51,420 nucleotides of DNA from Opitutaceae bacterium (GCA_016793535.1 JAEUHA010000140.1:1-51420), one strand, 5' to 3'; counted from the stretch's first letter, positions 7,217 through 18,998 are shown. Notes: generated by a model from the letters alone, not told the origin. Made by a program: numbers and translations.

Positions 7217-8392
7217 ATGGCACTTCTCACGTCTTCGGCTCCGACCGGGATCGGCTCCCGCACCGCCCCCCAGAAAAAAGCCACGCAGGTGAAGGTCGCC
7301 CAGGCGCTGGCCAAGCAAAAGTCACTGGAGAAAAAGGCGAAGTCCTACCGGCTTCCCCTCGGTGAACTGGCGATCTTCACGCAGCAACTCGCGTCCCTGC
7401 TGACCGCCGGCCTCCCGCTGGTGCAATGTCTCGAAGCATTGCAGGACCAGACGGAAGACGAGGTTTTCCGGATCGTGATCCGCGACGTGCGTTCCGACAT
7501 CTCCCAGGGTAACTCCTTCTCCTCGGCGGTGAAGAAGTTCCCCAACGCGTTCAACACCCTCTTCGTTTCCATGGTGGAGGCGGGTGAAGCCAGCGGTGGC
7601 CTCGCGGAGATTCTCGGCAAGGTCGCGTCCTATTTTGAGTCGACGGTCAAGCTGACCAAGAAGGTGAAGTCCGCGATGACCTACCCGATCGCGGTCATCG
7701 GTCTCGCGGTCGCACTCGTGAATGTGCTGCTGATCTTCGTCATCCCGGTCTTCGCCGCGATGTTCGCCGATTTCGGCGCGAAGCTGCCGGCGCCGACGCA
7801 ATTCCTGATCGACCTGTCCAATTTCCTGAAGGCCTGGTGGTGGGCGATCGCGATCTTCTCCTATGGCGCCTGGTGGGGCCTGGGGAAGTTCACTGCGACG
7901 CCGAACGGCCGCCGGGCGCGCGACAAGTTCCTCGTGCGGGCGCCGATCTTCGGCAATCTGATCCACAAGATCGCGCTCTCCCGGTTCTGCCGCACCTATG
8001 CGACGCTGATCCGTTCAGGCGTGCCGATCCTGCGCACGCTCGAGATCGTGTCCGCGGCGAGCGGCAAGGTGCAGATCGAGGACGCGTGCGAGGAGATCGC
8101 CAAGCACGTCAGCCAGGGTGGCCAGGTCTCCGAAGTGCTGGCCGCGAACGAATTTTTCCCGCCCATGATGAAACACATGGTGAAGGCGGGCGAAGCCACC
8201 GGTAATGTCGACGGCATGATGAACAAGGTCGCCGACTTCTACGATGTGGAGTGCGAGGCGACGGTCGCCGCACTCACCTCGCTGATCGAGCCCATGCTGA
8301 TCGTGTTCCTGGGCGTGGTCGTCGGTGGCATCGTGATGGCGATGTTCCTTCCGATCTTCCAGCTGGGCGCCGTGGCCGGCGGGTTGAACTGA
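7217..8392 (+). CDS. Type II secretion/type IV pilus inner-membrane platform protein (GspF/PilC family)
   Basis: 391 aa polytopic platform protein that couples the cytoplasmic motor ATPase to pilus or pseudopilus assembly. Two homologous T2SSF domains are visible: the first with FTQQLASLLTAGLPLVQCLEAL and FVSMVEAGEASGGL (about 50-175), the second with FCRTYATLIRSGVPILRTLEIV and MVKAGEATGNVDGMM (about 255-375). Hydrophobic segments are near 152-180, 200-220 and the C terminus (LIEPMLIVFLGVVVGGIVMAMFLPIF, written here in part). The ATG at 7217 was chosen because the upstream frame runs through the tRNA. No other T2SS or pilus gene is nearby except the regulator-like gene that follows, so the exact system is not decidable. 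Confidence 0.92.
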   Translation: MALLTSSAPTGIGSRTAPQKKATQVKVAQALAKQKSLEKKAKSYRLPLGELAIFTQQLASLLTAGLPLVQCLEALQDQTEDEVFRIVIRDVRSDISQGNSFSSAVKKFPNAFNTLFVSMVEAGEASGGLAEILGKVASYFESTVKLTKKVKSAMTYPIAVIGLAVALVNVLLIFVIPVFAAMFADFGAKLPAPTQFLIDLSNFLKAWWWAIAIFSYGAWWGLGKFTATPNGRRARDKFLVRAPIFGNLIHKIALSRFCRTYATLIRSGVPILRTLEIVSAASGKVQIEDACEEIAKHVSQGGQVSEVLAANEFFPPMMKHMVKAGEATGNVDGMMNKVADFYDVECEATVAALTSLIEPMLIVFLGVVVGGIVMAMFLPIFQLGAVAGGLN

Positions 8393-8466
8393 TCGCGCCG
8401 CGACGCGGCGCGATTTGACTTCGCGCATCGACTTCCGGAACGTCGCCAGTTCCGTTTCCACGCGCC

Positions 8467-10080
8467 ATGCCTTCCGTCCTCATCGTCGACGACCTCGTCG
8501 CGATCCACGAGATGCTCGAGGCGGTCATTCAACCGACCGGCTTCGCCACCACGTTTGCGACCGACGGGGAGAAGGCTTTGGTGCGGTACAAGGCCGAGAA
8601 GTACGATCTCGTGCTGGCGGACATCGACATGAAGCCGATGGACGGGATCACGCTGCTGAGGCAGCTGAAGCACTACGATCCCAGCTGCGTGGTCATCATC
8701 ATGACCGCCTACGCCTCGACGGAGAGTGCCATCCAGGCGCTCAAGTACGGGGCGTTCGACTACCTGCAGAAGCCGTTTCGGGTGGACGACTTGCTGGCCG
8801 CTTTGCGCCGCGGAATGGAGTTCCGGAAATTCCAGCAGGAGCGGGCGGCGGACGGCCATGGGACCGGGGTCAAGACCGAGGAGGTGGAGGCCCGGCTGAT
8901 CGGTCGGAGCGCGGCGCGCGCCAAGCTTGTCGCCCAGGTGCGGAAGCTCGCCACGGTGCGGACCCCCGTGCTGCTGATCGGCGAGAACGGCACGGGGAGA
9001 ACGGCGGTGGCCGAGGTCCTCCACGGCGCCACCGGTGCGCCCGAGGCGGCCTTTGTCCGCGTCGACTGCGCCCGGTGCACGGAAGCCGACTTGCGTGAAG
9101 GGCTGCTGGGGCAGAGCGGCGAGGGAGGGACCTGGGTGCAGCAGGCCACGGGAGGCACGCTCTACCTGCAGAACCTCGAGTGTCTCCCCGATTCGGTGCA
9201 GCGCGAATTGGTGAGCGTGCTGCGCAACTCCGCGTCCGGTTTCCGGCTGATCGGGGCGACCAGCGTCGACCTCGAGCGCCTCGTGGACGAGGGGAAGTTT
9301 CACGACGACCTCTTCTACCGCGTCGCGTCGCTGCCGGTGAATCTGCCGCCGCTCCGGGCCCGGTCCGACGACATTCCGCTGCTCGTGAAGCATTTCTCGG
9401 CCCAGGCGACGAATCCTCAGTTCGACGCGAACCTGATCGAGTTCACCGACGAGGCGGTGGGCGTGCTCACGGCGCACTACTGGCCGGGCAACCTCACCGA
9501 GCTGGCGCAGGTCGTTTCCCAGCTCGTGTCCACCACCGAGACGCGGGTGATCACGTCGCATCAACTGCCGGCGCGCCTGCGCGATCTGAAGCACTGGCCC
9601 AGCCTCGGCGACTATCTGGCCGGGCAGGAGAAACAGTACGTTGACTGCGTGCTCCAGGCCTGCCGGGGCAACACCGCCGCCGCTGCCCGCGTGCTCGGGG
9701 TCGACGAGGCGTGGCTCGCGGCGGACGAACAGGCGTCGGCGGGAACCCGTTCGCCCGCGGCGGGACGCGCCTTGTCGCCGGACGAGCGCGCCGCCCTCGA
9801 CAAGTTGAAGGCCGAACTCGAACGGCAGGAGGCGAGCCTGCAGGATGCGAAGCAGGTGGTGCGCGACCGCGAGGCGTTTCTCAACGAATCGGAGGCGCGA
9901 CTCTTCGAAAAGGTGCAGGCGCAGCAGGAAAAGGAAAACGAGCTCGAGCAGCGCGAGGAGGACCTGCAGAAGCGGCTCCGGCTCGCGCTCGAACTCGAGG
10001 CGAAGTACGACCCGGTCGCCGCGGCCACGCTGAAGTCCGAGGTCGAGGCCTCCCGGCGGCGGGACGAGTTCAACGAGTAA
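8467..10080 (+). CDS. NtrC-like response regulator with degenerate AAA+ domain and coiled-coil tail
   Basis: 537 aa. Residues 1-120 are a receiver domain with acidic pocket D8-D9, phosphoacceptor D52 (LADIDMKPMDG) and the conserved YLQKPF lysine, so it is likely phosphorylated. Residues 150-370 follow the sigma-54 activator AAA+ layout, but key sites are changed: Walker A GENGTGRT (172-179, Arg for Lys), no GAFTGA loop, Walker B region GGTLYLQNLE (229-238, acidic pair lost), KFHDDLFYR (277 on, Arg of FRxDL lost), WPGNLTEL (339-346, sensor II Arg lost). A weak Fis-like stretch (CRGNTAAAARVLGV) precedes a charged heptad-like coiled coil to the end. It follows the GspF/PilC gene by 74 bp. It probably acts as a phospho-controlled scaffold rather than a sigma-54 activator. 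Confidence 0.85.
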   Translation: MPSVLIVDDLVAIHEMLEAVIQPTGFATTFATDGEKALVRYKAEKYDLVLADIDMKPMDGITLLRQLKHYDPSCVVIIMTAYASTESAIQALKYGAFDYLQKPFRVDDLLAALRRGMEFRKFQQERAADGHGTGVKTEEVEARLIGRSAARAKLVAQVRKLATVRTPVLLIGENGTGRTAVAEVLHGATGAPEAAFVRVDCARCTEADLREGLLGQSGEGGTWVQQATGGTLYLQNLECLPDSVQRELVSVLRNSASGFRLIGATSVDLERLVDEGKFHDDLFYRVASLPVNLPPLRARSDDIPLLVKHFSAQATNPQFDANLIEFTDEAVGVLTAHYWPGNLTELAQVVSQLVSTTETRVITSHQLPARLRDLKHWPSLGDYLAGQEKQYVDCVLQACRGNTAAAARVLGVDEAWLAADEQASAGTRSPAAGRALSPDERAALDKLKAELERQEASLQDAKQVVRDREAFLNESEARLFEKVQAQQEKENELEQREEDLQKRLRLALELEAKYDPVAAATLKSEVEASRRRDEFNE

Positions 10081-10230
10081 GTTGCCGCGCGCCCAACCGG
10101 GGTGGCGTGCGATTCCACGCCGGACGTCGGGTTCGTTCCCGCAACGGCCGTGAGACGCGGCGTGGTCAGGGGGCGCTTTCCCGCTTGCCGCGCGTTTCGG
10201 CGCGCTCAACTGTCGCCGAAATCTACGTTC

Positions 10231-13473
<3,243 letters not shown>

Positions 13474-13504
13474 CCCCGGCCGCGCTCCGCGTGTGAGAGG
13501 ACTG

Positions 13505-13553
13505 TCAACCGTCCGGCAATTCCCGCCGGCGGTTGAACTTCCGGCCGGATTTT
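13505..13553 (+). terminator. Hairpin pair after carB, possible terminator
   Basis: A strong hairpin pairs TCAACCG (13505-13511) with CGGTTGA (13530-13536), extended by CCGGC/GCCGG inside. It is followed by the palindrome TCCGGCCGGA and then TTTT. The distance to the T-run is short only for the second hairpin, so the exact end point is uncertain. Confidence 0.45.
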
Positions 13554-13582
13554 GTGTCATTCGCCGTGAACGCTCCCTGTCC

Positions 13583-13978
13583 ATGACCCCTTCCCTCCCC
13601 GCCGTCCGCCGTTTCCTTGGCCTGCTGCTGCTTGCCGGCGCGTTGTGCGGCGCCGTGGGCTGCACGCAGGTGATGCTCTCGCCGGAAACCCGGGGCGAAT
13701 ACCGGTTCGGCGAGCTGCAGGTGTTCGCCGACCGGGATTTCGCCGCCACGTATGCGGCCGCGAAGTATGGCCTGCAGGACAAGGGGCTCTTTCTCGTGAA
13801 GGACGAACGCCTCGTGGTCGAGGCCGAGCTGAACGGCCGCGATGCCACCGACACGCTGGTGGTGGTCAAGATCAAGGAACTCGCGAAGAACCGGACGAGC
13901 ATCAAGATTCGCTACGGCCTCAAGGGCGACCTGGCCTCCGCGCAGGCCGTTTACGCGGCGATCGAGCGCCGGTTGTAG
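13583..13978 (+). CDS. DUF3568-type lipoprotein
   Basis: 131 aa from the ATG at 13583. A lysine-poor, arginine-bearing signal sequence (MTPSLPAVRRFLGLLLLAGALC) leads to a lipobox-like AVGC, with C27 the probable lipidated residue. The rest, with YRFGELQVFADRDFAATYAAAKYGL and IKIRYGLKGDLASAQAVY, matches the small DUF3568 lipoprotein style of about 130 residues (length and pattern from memory). Function is unknown; such proteins are periplasmic or outer-membrane anchored. It precedes the quinone oxidoreductase by 55 bp and may be co-transcribed. The upstream in-frame extension overlaps carB and is not credible. Confidence 0.7.
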   Translation: MTPSLPAVRRFLGLLLLAGALCGAVGCTQVMLSPETRGEYRFGELQVFADRDFAATYAAAKYGLQDKGLFLVKDERLVVEAELNGRDATDTLVVVKIKELAKNRTSIKIRYGLKGDLASAQAVYAAIERRL

Positions 13979-14033
13979 GTACGATTCGGTTTCGGGGATT
14001 TCCTTTTTCCCCCTTTCCCGTTTCGTGGGTCGC

Positions 14034-15002
14034 ATGCACGCGATTCGCATCCACGAGACCGGCGGGCCGGAGAAACTGTGCGTCGAAGACATTCCGGTCC
14101 CGGCGCCGAAGCCGGGCGAGGTGCGCTTCCGCGTCGAGGCGGCGGGCGTCAATTTCATCGATACGTACCACCGGAGCGGACTCTACAAGGTCGACCTGCC
14201 GCACACGCTCGGTGCCGAGGCGGCGGGAGTCGTGACGGCGGTGGGTGAGGGCGTGACGACACTCGCCGTCGGCGACCGGATTGGCTCGGCCCGGGTCACG
14301 GGCGCGTATGCCGGCGAAGCCATCGTGGCGGCCGCGCATGCGGTGAGAATCCCCGACGGAGTCAGCGCGGCCACGACCGCGGCGCTGCTGCTGCAGGGCA
14401 TGACCGCGCACTACCTCGCGTGCGACACGTTTCCGCTCCAGCCGGGAGCCACGGCGCTGGTCCACGCGGGCGCGGGCGGAGTGGGGCTGCTGCTGATCCA
14501 GATCGCGAAACGGCGCGGTGCGCGGGTCATCACGACGGTCGGCACGGACGCCAAGGCCGAACTGGCCCGCGCCGCGGGCGCCGATGCCGTGTGCGTGTAC
14601 ACCCGCGAGGATTTCACGGCGGCGGCGCGGGCCTTCAGTGGCGGCCGCGGAGTGGATGTCGCCTACGATGCCGTGGGCAGGAGCACGTTCGAAGGCACGC
14701 TGCGCAGCCTGCGGCCCCGCGGCATGTTCGTTTCCTTCGGCAACGCCAGCGGCGCCGTGGCGCCCTTCGCCCCGCTGCTGCTCTCGCAGCAGGGCTCGCT
14801 CTATTTCACGCGGCCGACGCTGACCCACTACACGCAGACGGCGGAGGAGCTCAACGCCCGGGCCGGCGACCTGTTCCGCTGGGTGCGGGCGGGTGAACTC
14901 AACGTGCGGATCGGCGCGACCTATCCGCTGGCCGCCGCCGCCGAGGCGCATCGGGCGCTCGAGGGCCGGGCGACGACGGGCAAGGTGCTGCTGCTGCCCT
15001 GA
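14034..15002 (+). CDS. Zinc-independent quinone oxidoreductase (QorA-like MDR family)
   Basis: 322 aa NADPH-dependent quinone reductase of the medium-chain dehydrogenase/reductase family, cytoplasmic. Typical signatures are MHAIRIHETGGPE, GVNFIDTYHRSGLY, LGAEAAGVV, LLLQGMTAHYL and the nucleotide-binding VHAGAGGVGLLLIQIAK (around residue 144-160), followed by VGTDAKAELARAAGAD. The zinc-binding cysteines of alcohol dehydrogenases are absent, which fits the quinone reductase branch. The C terminus ends EGRATTGKVLLLP as in the family. The ATG at 14034 gives the canonical N terminus. Confidence 0.92.
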   Translation: MHAIRIHETGGPEKLCVEDIPVPAPKPGEVRFRVEAAGVNFIDTYHRSGLYKVDLPHTLGAEAAGVVTAVGEGVTTLAVGDRIGSARVTGAYAGEAIVAAAHAVRIPDGVSAATTAALLLQGMTAHYLACDTFPLQPGATALVHAGAGGVGLLLIQIAKRRGARVITTVGTDAKAELARAAGADAVCVYTREDFTAAARAFSGGRGVDVAYDAVGRSTFEGTLRSLRPRGMFVSFGNASGAVAPFAPLLLSQQGSLYFTRPTLTHYTQTAEELNARAGDLFRWVRAGELNVRIGATYPLAAAAEAHRALEGRATTGKVLLLP

Positions 15003-15025
15003 GATTCGTGGCGGGACACTGCCCT

Positions 15026-15085
15026 GGGAGCGCGGTCGTCCCCGGCCGCTGGGGCCGAAAGGCGACCGGGGACGGCCGCGCTCCC
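15026..15085. repeat. 60-bp palindromic element, copy 2
   Basis: Same length and identical terminal decamers GGGAGCGCGG (15026-15035) and CCGCGCTCCC (15076-15085) as the copy at 5537-5596; the inner CGGCCGCT and GGCG...GGACG blocks also align. It lies 24 bp after the quinone oxidoreductase stop and before purU, where it could form a long hairpin in the transcript. Confidence 0.8.
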
Positions 15086-15128
15086 AACGTGACAACGGGT
15101 GCCCGGTGCCTCAACGTCGCGACCTCTC

Positions 15129-16064
15129 ATGTCCGAGACTCCCGCCACCCTCATCGCTCTGTTGCATGGTCCCGACCAGCCCGGCCTCGTCGCCCGCGTC
15201 GCCGGCTGGATCTTCGCCCGCGGCGGCAACATCCTGCACGCCGACCAGCATCGCGACACAGAGGCAGGCGTGTTCTTTCAGCGGATCGAGTGGGAGCCCG
15301 CCAGCGCTGACGTTGCGGGGGACAGGCCCGCGAGCGCTGAGGTTAAGGGGAGCGGGCCCGTCGGCTCTGAGGCGGCGCGGAGCGGCACGGCGGCGATTGA
15401 GGGGGAGTTTGCCCGGTTTGCGGGCGAGTCGCTGGGGATGAAAGTCCGGCTGCTGTCGTCGGCGGCCCGGCCGCGGGTGGCGATCTTCGTGTCGAAGGCG
15501 GACCACTGCTTTCACGACCTGGTCCTGCGCTGGAAGGCGGGGGACTTTCCGTGCGACGTGGTGGCGGTCGTGGGCAATCACCCGGACCTCGCCGCCGTGG
15601 CCGGAGGGTACGGCCTGCGTTTCGTGCATATCCCGGTCTCGGCGGCCACCAAGGCCGAGGCGGAGGCGCGGCAGCTGGCGCTGTTGCGCGAACTGCGGGT
15701 GGAACTGGTCGTGCTGGCGAGGTACATGCAGGTGCTCTCGGCCGACTTCCTGGAGCAGTTCGGAGCGCCGGTGATCAACATTCACCACTCGTTCCTGCCC
15801 GCGTTTGCCGGCGGCCGGCCCTATCACCAGGCCCATGCGCGCGGCGTGAAACTCATCGGTGCCACCGCGCACTACGCGACGCGCGATCTCGACGAGGGGC
15901 CGATCATTCACCAGGACGTCGCGCGCGTGACGCATCGGCACGGCGTCGACGACTTGGTCCGCAAGGGTCGCGACCTCGAACGCTCCGTGCTGGCGCAGGC
16001 CGTGCGCTGGCATCTCGAAGGACGCGTGCTGGTGTACGGGAACAAGACCGTGGTGTTTGATTGA
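15129..16064 (+). CDS. purU: Formyltetrahydrofolate deformylase
   Basis: Hydrolyses 10-formyltetrahydrofolate to formate and tetrahydrofolate, balancing one-carbon pools and supplying formate to PurT. 311 aa. An N-terminal ACT domain (LIALLHGPDQPGLVARVAGW, about 1-95) precedes the formyltransferase-fold hydrolase domain, where VINIHHSFLPAFAGGRPYHQA, IGATAHYATRDLDEGPII hold the Asn-His-Asp active-site set. Within the ACT domain, residues about 58-87 are an inserted Ala/Gly/Ser/Glu-rich stretch made by three 30-bp units (15300-15389), which the family normally lacks. The ATG at 15129 was preferred to one at 15099 because the family begins close to the ACT domain. Confidence 0.93.
   Translation: MSETPATLIALLHGPDQPGLVARVAGWIFARGGNILHADQHRDTEAGVFFQRIEWEPASADVAGDRPASAEVKGSGPVGSEAARSGTAAIEGEFARFAGESLGMKVRLLSSAARPRVAIFVSKADHCFHDLVLRWKAGDFPCDVVAVVGNHPDLAAVAGGYGLRFVHIPVSAATKAEAEARQLALLRELRVELVVLARYMQVLSADFLEQFGAPVINIHHSFLPAFAGGRPYHQAHARGVKLIGATAHYATRDLDEGPIIHQDVARVTHRHGVDDLVRKGRDLERSVLAQAVRWHLEGRVLVYGNKTVVFD
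15300..15389 (+). repeat. Three 30-bp tandem units inside purU
   Basis: Units at 15300-15329, 15330-15359 and 15360-15389 encode ASADVAGDRP, ASAEVKGSGP and the more diverged VGSEAARSGT. Unit length is a multiple of three, so the frame is kept. The first two units share 22 or so of 30 bases by eye; the third is weaker. Confidence 0.7.
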
Positions 16065-16132
16065 CCGCCCGCCGGCGGGGCGGAGTGGGCCGTTCGACCC
16101 CCGGGGCGGATCCGTCGTTCGACGAATGGCTG

Positions 16133-16155
16133 CCGCGGGCGGCGGTTGCTATAAG
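16133..16155 (+). promoter_or_regulatory. Candidate extended -10 promoter for the TPR protein gene
   Basis: TTGCTATAAG places an extended TG motif before a TATAAG -10 box (16150-16155), about 100 bp before the start codon at 16257. No good -35 is present at 17-18 bp. Such an AT-rich hexamer is rare in this GC-rich region. Confidence 0.35.
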
Positions 16156-16256
16156 GTGGCCCGCCTGTCGTCCCGTTCGCCGTCTGCGAGCGCGGAGCGG
16201 CCGGCCTCACCACAGAGTCCAACCTCGGCGGCCGGTTCCGGTCCGCCCTTTCACGC

Positions 16257-17927
16257 ATGAAATTGCACCACTCCGCCTTGTCGGCATTCCGCGGGACGAT
16301 CGTCGCCGCCGCCGTGCTCTCCGCCACGTTTTCCTCCGCCGCCACCGCCTCATCGGACCGGCCGGCTGCGCCGCTCTTCGACGACATCGGACATCATCAC
16401 CATCCGGTGACGACGCACTCGGCGCAGGCCCAGCGCTATTTCGACCAGGGAATGATGCTGCTCTTCAACTTCAACCACAAGGAGGCGGTCCGCTCGTTTC
16501 GCGCCGCCGCGGCCCTCGATCCCGACTGCGCGATGGCGCGCTGGGGCGAGGCGTTCGCGCACGGGCCGCATATCAACGGACCGATGTCCGACGAGGCCAT
16601 GCCGCTCGCCTGGGAGGCCCTGCGACAGGCGCAGGCGCTGCAGCCAAAGGCGAACGCCCGCGAACGCGCCTACATCGACGCCCTGGCGACGCGCTACGTG
16701 GCGCCCGGGACGAAGCCGGACCGGCCGGCCCTGGACCGGGCCTTTGCGGCGGCGATGCGCCGGGTGGCGGACGCGTATCCGGATGACCATGACGCCGCGG
16801 TTTTCTGGGTCGATGCCTGGATGAACACGACGCCGTGGGACTACTGGCAGGCGGACAAGCGCACGCCCAAGCCCGCGACGGTCGAGGCGCTGCGGGCGAT
16901 CGAGCGGGTGATGGCCCGCTACCCGGAGCACCCCGGGGCGAACCACCTTTACATCCACCTCGTGGAAGCCGGACCCGAACCCGAGCGCGGGCTGCCGAGC
17001 GCGGGTCGCCTGCGGCGTTATGCGCCCGCGGCCGGACACCTGGTGCACATGCCGTCGCATATCTACATTCGCGTCGGCCAGTACCAGGACGCCGTCGAGG
17101 CGAACGAGGAGGCTGCCCGGGCCGATCGCAGCTACATCGCGGCCTGCCAGGTGCAGGGCTTTTATCCGGGGATCTACTACCCGCACAACATGCACTTTCT
17201 CTGGTACGCGCTGATGTTCCAGGGCCGGGCCGAGCGCGGGCTCGAGGCGGCGAAGCAGGTGGCCTCCTATGCGTTGTCGCCGTTGTGCGGTACCAACGTC
17301 CTGGAGAAGCCCCGCCTCACCTGGCTGCCGATCGTGACGCAGTTGCGCTTCGGGCAGTGGGACAAGGTGATCGCCCAGCCTGAACCCGCGGCGGACTTGC
17401 CCATGGACCGCGCCATCTGGCGCTTCGCCCGGGCGCGCGCCTACGCCGCCAAGGGCAACGCGAACGCCGCGGCCCGGGAGGCGCAGTTGCTCGACGAGCT
17501 GGCGGCTTCTCCCGCGGTCAAGGCGGTCGACAGTCCTTACTTCCCGGCGAACCAGGTCCTTGTCGTCGCTCGCCGCCTTGCCCACGCGGGAGTGGCGGGT
17601 GCGCGCGGGAACAAGGCGGACATGATCACGAAGCTGCGTGAAGCGGTCGATGCCGAGCACGCGCTGCCCTACATGGAGCCGGCCTTCTGGATGTACCCGA
17701 CGCGGCCGACGCTCGCCGCCGCGTTGCTCAAGGCCGGTCGCCCCGTCGAGGCCGAGGCCGAGTTTCGGTCCGACCTCGTGGAATTCCCGCGCAACGGCTG
17801 GTCGTTGTTCGGGCTGGCGGAATCCCTGCGCAGACAGGGCAAGACCGACGCCGCCGCCATGGTCGAACGCGAGTTTGCCGCGGCCTGGAGCAAGTCTGAC
17901 GTAAAGCTGCACTTGGACTGGCTGTAA
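16257..17927 (+). CDS. Exported tetratricopeptide-repeat protein
   Basis: 556 aa. An N-terminal signal peptide (FRGTIVAAAVLSATFSSAATA, in part) suggests export to the periplasm. TPR-like helical pairs are visible in QRYFDQGMMLLFNFNHKEAVRSF and AAALDPDCAMARWGEA, and again in VGQYQDAVEANEEAAR and LLKAGRPVEAEAEFRSDL near the C terminus. A conserved-looking middle portion (HPGANHLYIHLVEAG, HMPSHIYIRVGQY, YPHNMHFLWYALMFQG) is rich in histidines, and the N terminus has a DDIGHHHHPV stretch, so metal binding is possible. I do not know a specific function. It stands alone, after purU and before a palindrome at 17951. Confidence 0.75.
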   Translation: MKLHHSALSAFRGTIVAAAVLSATFSSAATASSDRPAAPLFDDIGHHHHPVTTHSAQAQRYFDQGMMLLFNFNHKEAVRSFRAAAALDPDCAMARWGEAFAHGPHINGPMSDEAMPLAWEALRQAQALQPKANARERAYIDALATRYVAPGTKPDRPALDRAFAAAMRRVADAYPDDHDAAVFWVDAWMNTTPWDYWQADKRTPKPATVEALRAIERVMARYPEHPGANHLYIHLVEAGPEPERGLPSAGRLRRYAPAAGHLVHMPSHIYIRVGQYQDAVEANEEAARADRSYIAACQVQGFYPGIYYPHNMHFLWYALMFQGRAERGLEAAKQVASYALSPLCGTNVLEKPRLTWLPIVTQLRFGQWDKVIAQPEPAADLPMDRAIWRFARARAYAAKGNANAAAREAQLLDELAASPAVKAVDSPYFPANQVLVVARRLAHAGVAGARGNKADMITKLREAVDAEHALPYMEPAFWMYPTRPTLAAALLKAGRPVEAEAEFRSDLVEFPRNGWSLFGLAESLRRQGKTDAAAMVEREFAAAWSKSDVKLHLDWL

Positions 17928-17950
17928 GGCCGCCAAGTCCGAGCCAGGGG

Positions 17951-18020
17951 CCCACGGAAGGCACGGAACACGCGGAACCTAGGGGCGTTGGCGTTCCGTG
18001 TCCTCCGGGTGTTTCGTGGG
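17951..18020. repeat. Imperfect inverted repeat, CCACGGA-type, copy 1
   Basis: Arms of 28 nt (17951-17978 and 17993-18020) begin CCCACGGAAGGCACGGAACA and end GTGTTTCGTGGG, pairing with few mismatches around a 14-nt loop containing CCTAGGGG. It follows the TPR gene by 23 bp. A similarly built element (CCACGGAT...ATCCGCGG) lies at 50421-50531. Confidence 0.7.
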
Positions 18021-18164
18021 CCGGCGGAGGTGGTGGAAGTGGGTTCCACGGCCCCCAGCCGCGCGGGCCGGGCGCAAGTCCCGGGTAATGGATTGATTTC
18101 CTGCATTTACAGGGGTGCCGGCATTTGCTCTCGTCACCGTTTCAACGCTGTCCAACCCGCCCGC

Positions 18165-18938
18165 ATGAGCACGCCCGCCACTCCTTCCCGCCCCAGCCCC
18201 GGTCCTGCCGGCGACGACCGCAATCTCGTCGCGGTCGATGCGACCACCGCGCTCACGTTCGAGGACAAGATGGAGATCTTCTGGACGAAGTACCGCACGG
18301 CCGTCTACGGCGTTTGCGTTCTGATCCTCCTCGTCATCGTCGGCAAGGGCGGCTGGGAGTACATGGCGCGCAAGAAGGAACTTTCCGTGCAGGCTGCGTA
18401 CGCCGCCGCCTCGTCCAGCGAGCAGCTCAAGGCGTTCAGCGCGGCCCATCGCGGCCACACGCTCGGAGCGATCGCCGAACTGCGGCTGGCGGATGAAGCG
18501 TATGCCGCGGGCAAGGCCGCCGACGCGGTGACCGGCTACGACAAGGCGCTCGAGGTGCTGAAGGACGGTCCGCTGGCCGCCCGCGCCAAAGTGGGTCGCG
18601 CGGTGGCGAAGGCGCAATCCGGCAAGGCCGCCGAGGCGATGAAGGATCTCAAGCAGCTCGCGGACGACGCCAAGCTGCCCAAGGCGGTGCGCTCCGAGGC
18701 CGCCTATCACGTGACGAGTCTGGCGGTGGAAGCTGCCGACGCCACGGAAGCCCAGAAGATGGTGGATCTGCTCAACCAGATTGACCCGATGGGCGCCTGG
18801 TCGCAGCGCGCGGTCATGCTGCGCGCGACGCTGCCGGCCACGCCGGCTCCGGCGGCCGCTCCTGCTCCCGCCGCGGGCGCGGAGAAAAAGGACGCGCCGG
18901 CCGTGAAGCTGAACCTGCCGAGCGAAAAGAAGAACTGA
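18165..18938 (+). CDS. Membrane-anchored TPR-like protein (YfgM-like)
   Basis: 257 aa from the ATG at 18165. A 40-residue cytoplasmic N terminus (with LTFEDKMEIFWTKYRTAVYG) precedes one membrane helix (VCVLILLVIVGKGGWEYMA, about 49-67), then an Ala-rich helical periplasmic part with TPR-like units (AELRLADEAYAAGKAADAVTGYDKAL, in part) and a proline/alanine then lysine-rich C terminus. Architecture resembles YfgM/DUF2133-type proteins that interact with the Sec translocon or chaperones, but sequence identity to those cannot be judged here. The longer upstream open frame covers the inverted repeat and is not a gene. Confidence 0.65.
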   Translation: MSTPATPSRPSPGPAGDDRNLVAVDATTALTFEDKMEIFWTKYRTAVYGVCVLILLVIVGKGGWEYMARKKELSVQAAYAAASSSEQLKAFSAAHRGHTLGAIAELRLADEAYAAGKAADAVTGYDKALEVLKDGPLAARAKVGRAVAKAQSGKAAEAMKDLKQLADDAKLPKAVRSEAAYHVTSLAVEAADATEAQKMVDLLNQIDPMGAWSQRAVMLRATLPATPAPAAAPAPAAGAEKKDAPAVKLNLPSEKKN

Positions 18939-18998
18939 GGGACGGTCGGGCGTTTTCCCCAGGGTGAAGCGGCTGGTCGCCAGTCCGCTGCAGCTCGA

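Noticed and set aside
15129-16064. Phosphoribosylglycinamide formyltransferase (PurN)
   Set aside because: The hydrolase domain is similar, but the N-terminal ACT domain and the HHSFLPAF and DEGPII pattern identify PurU.
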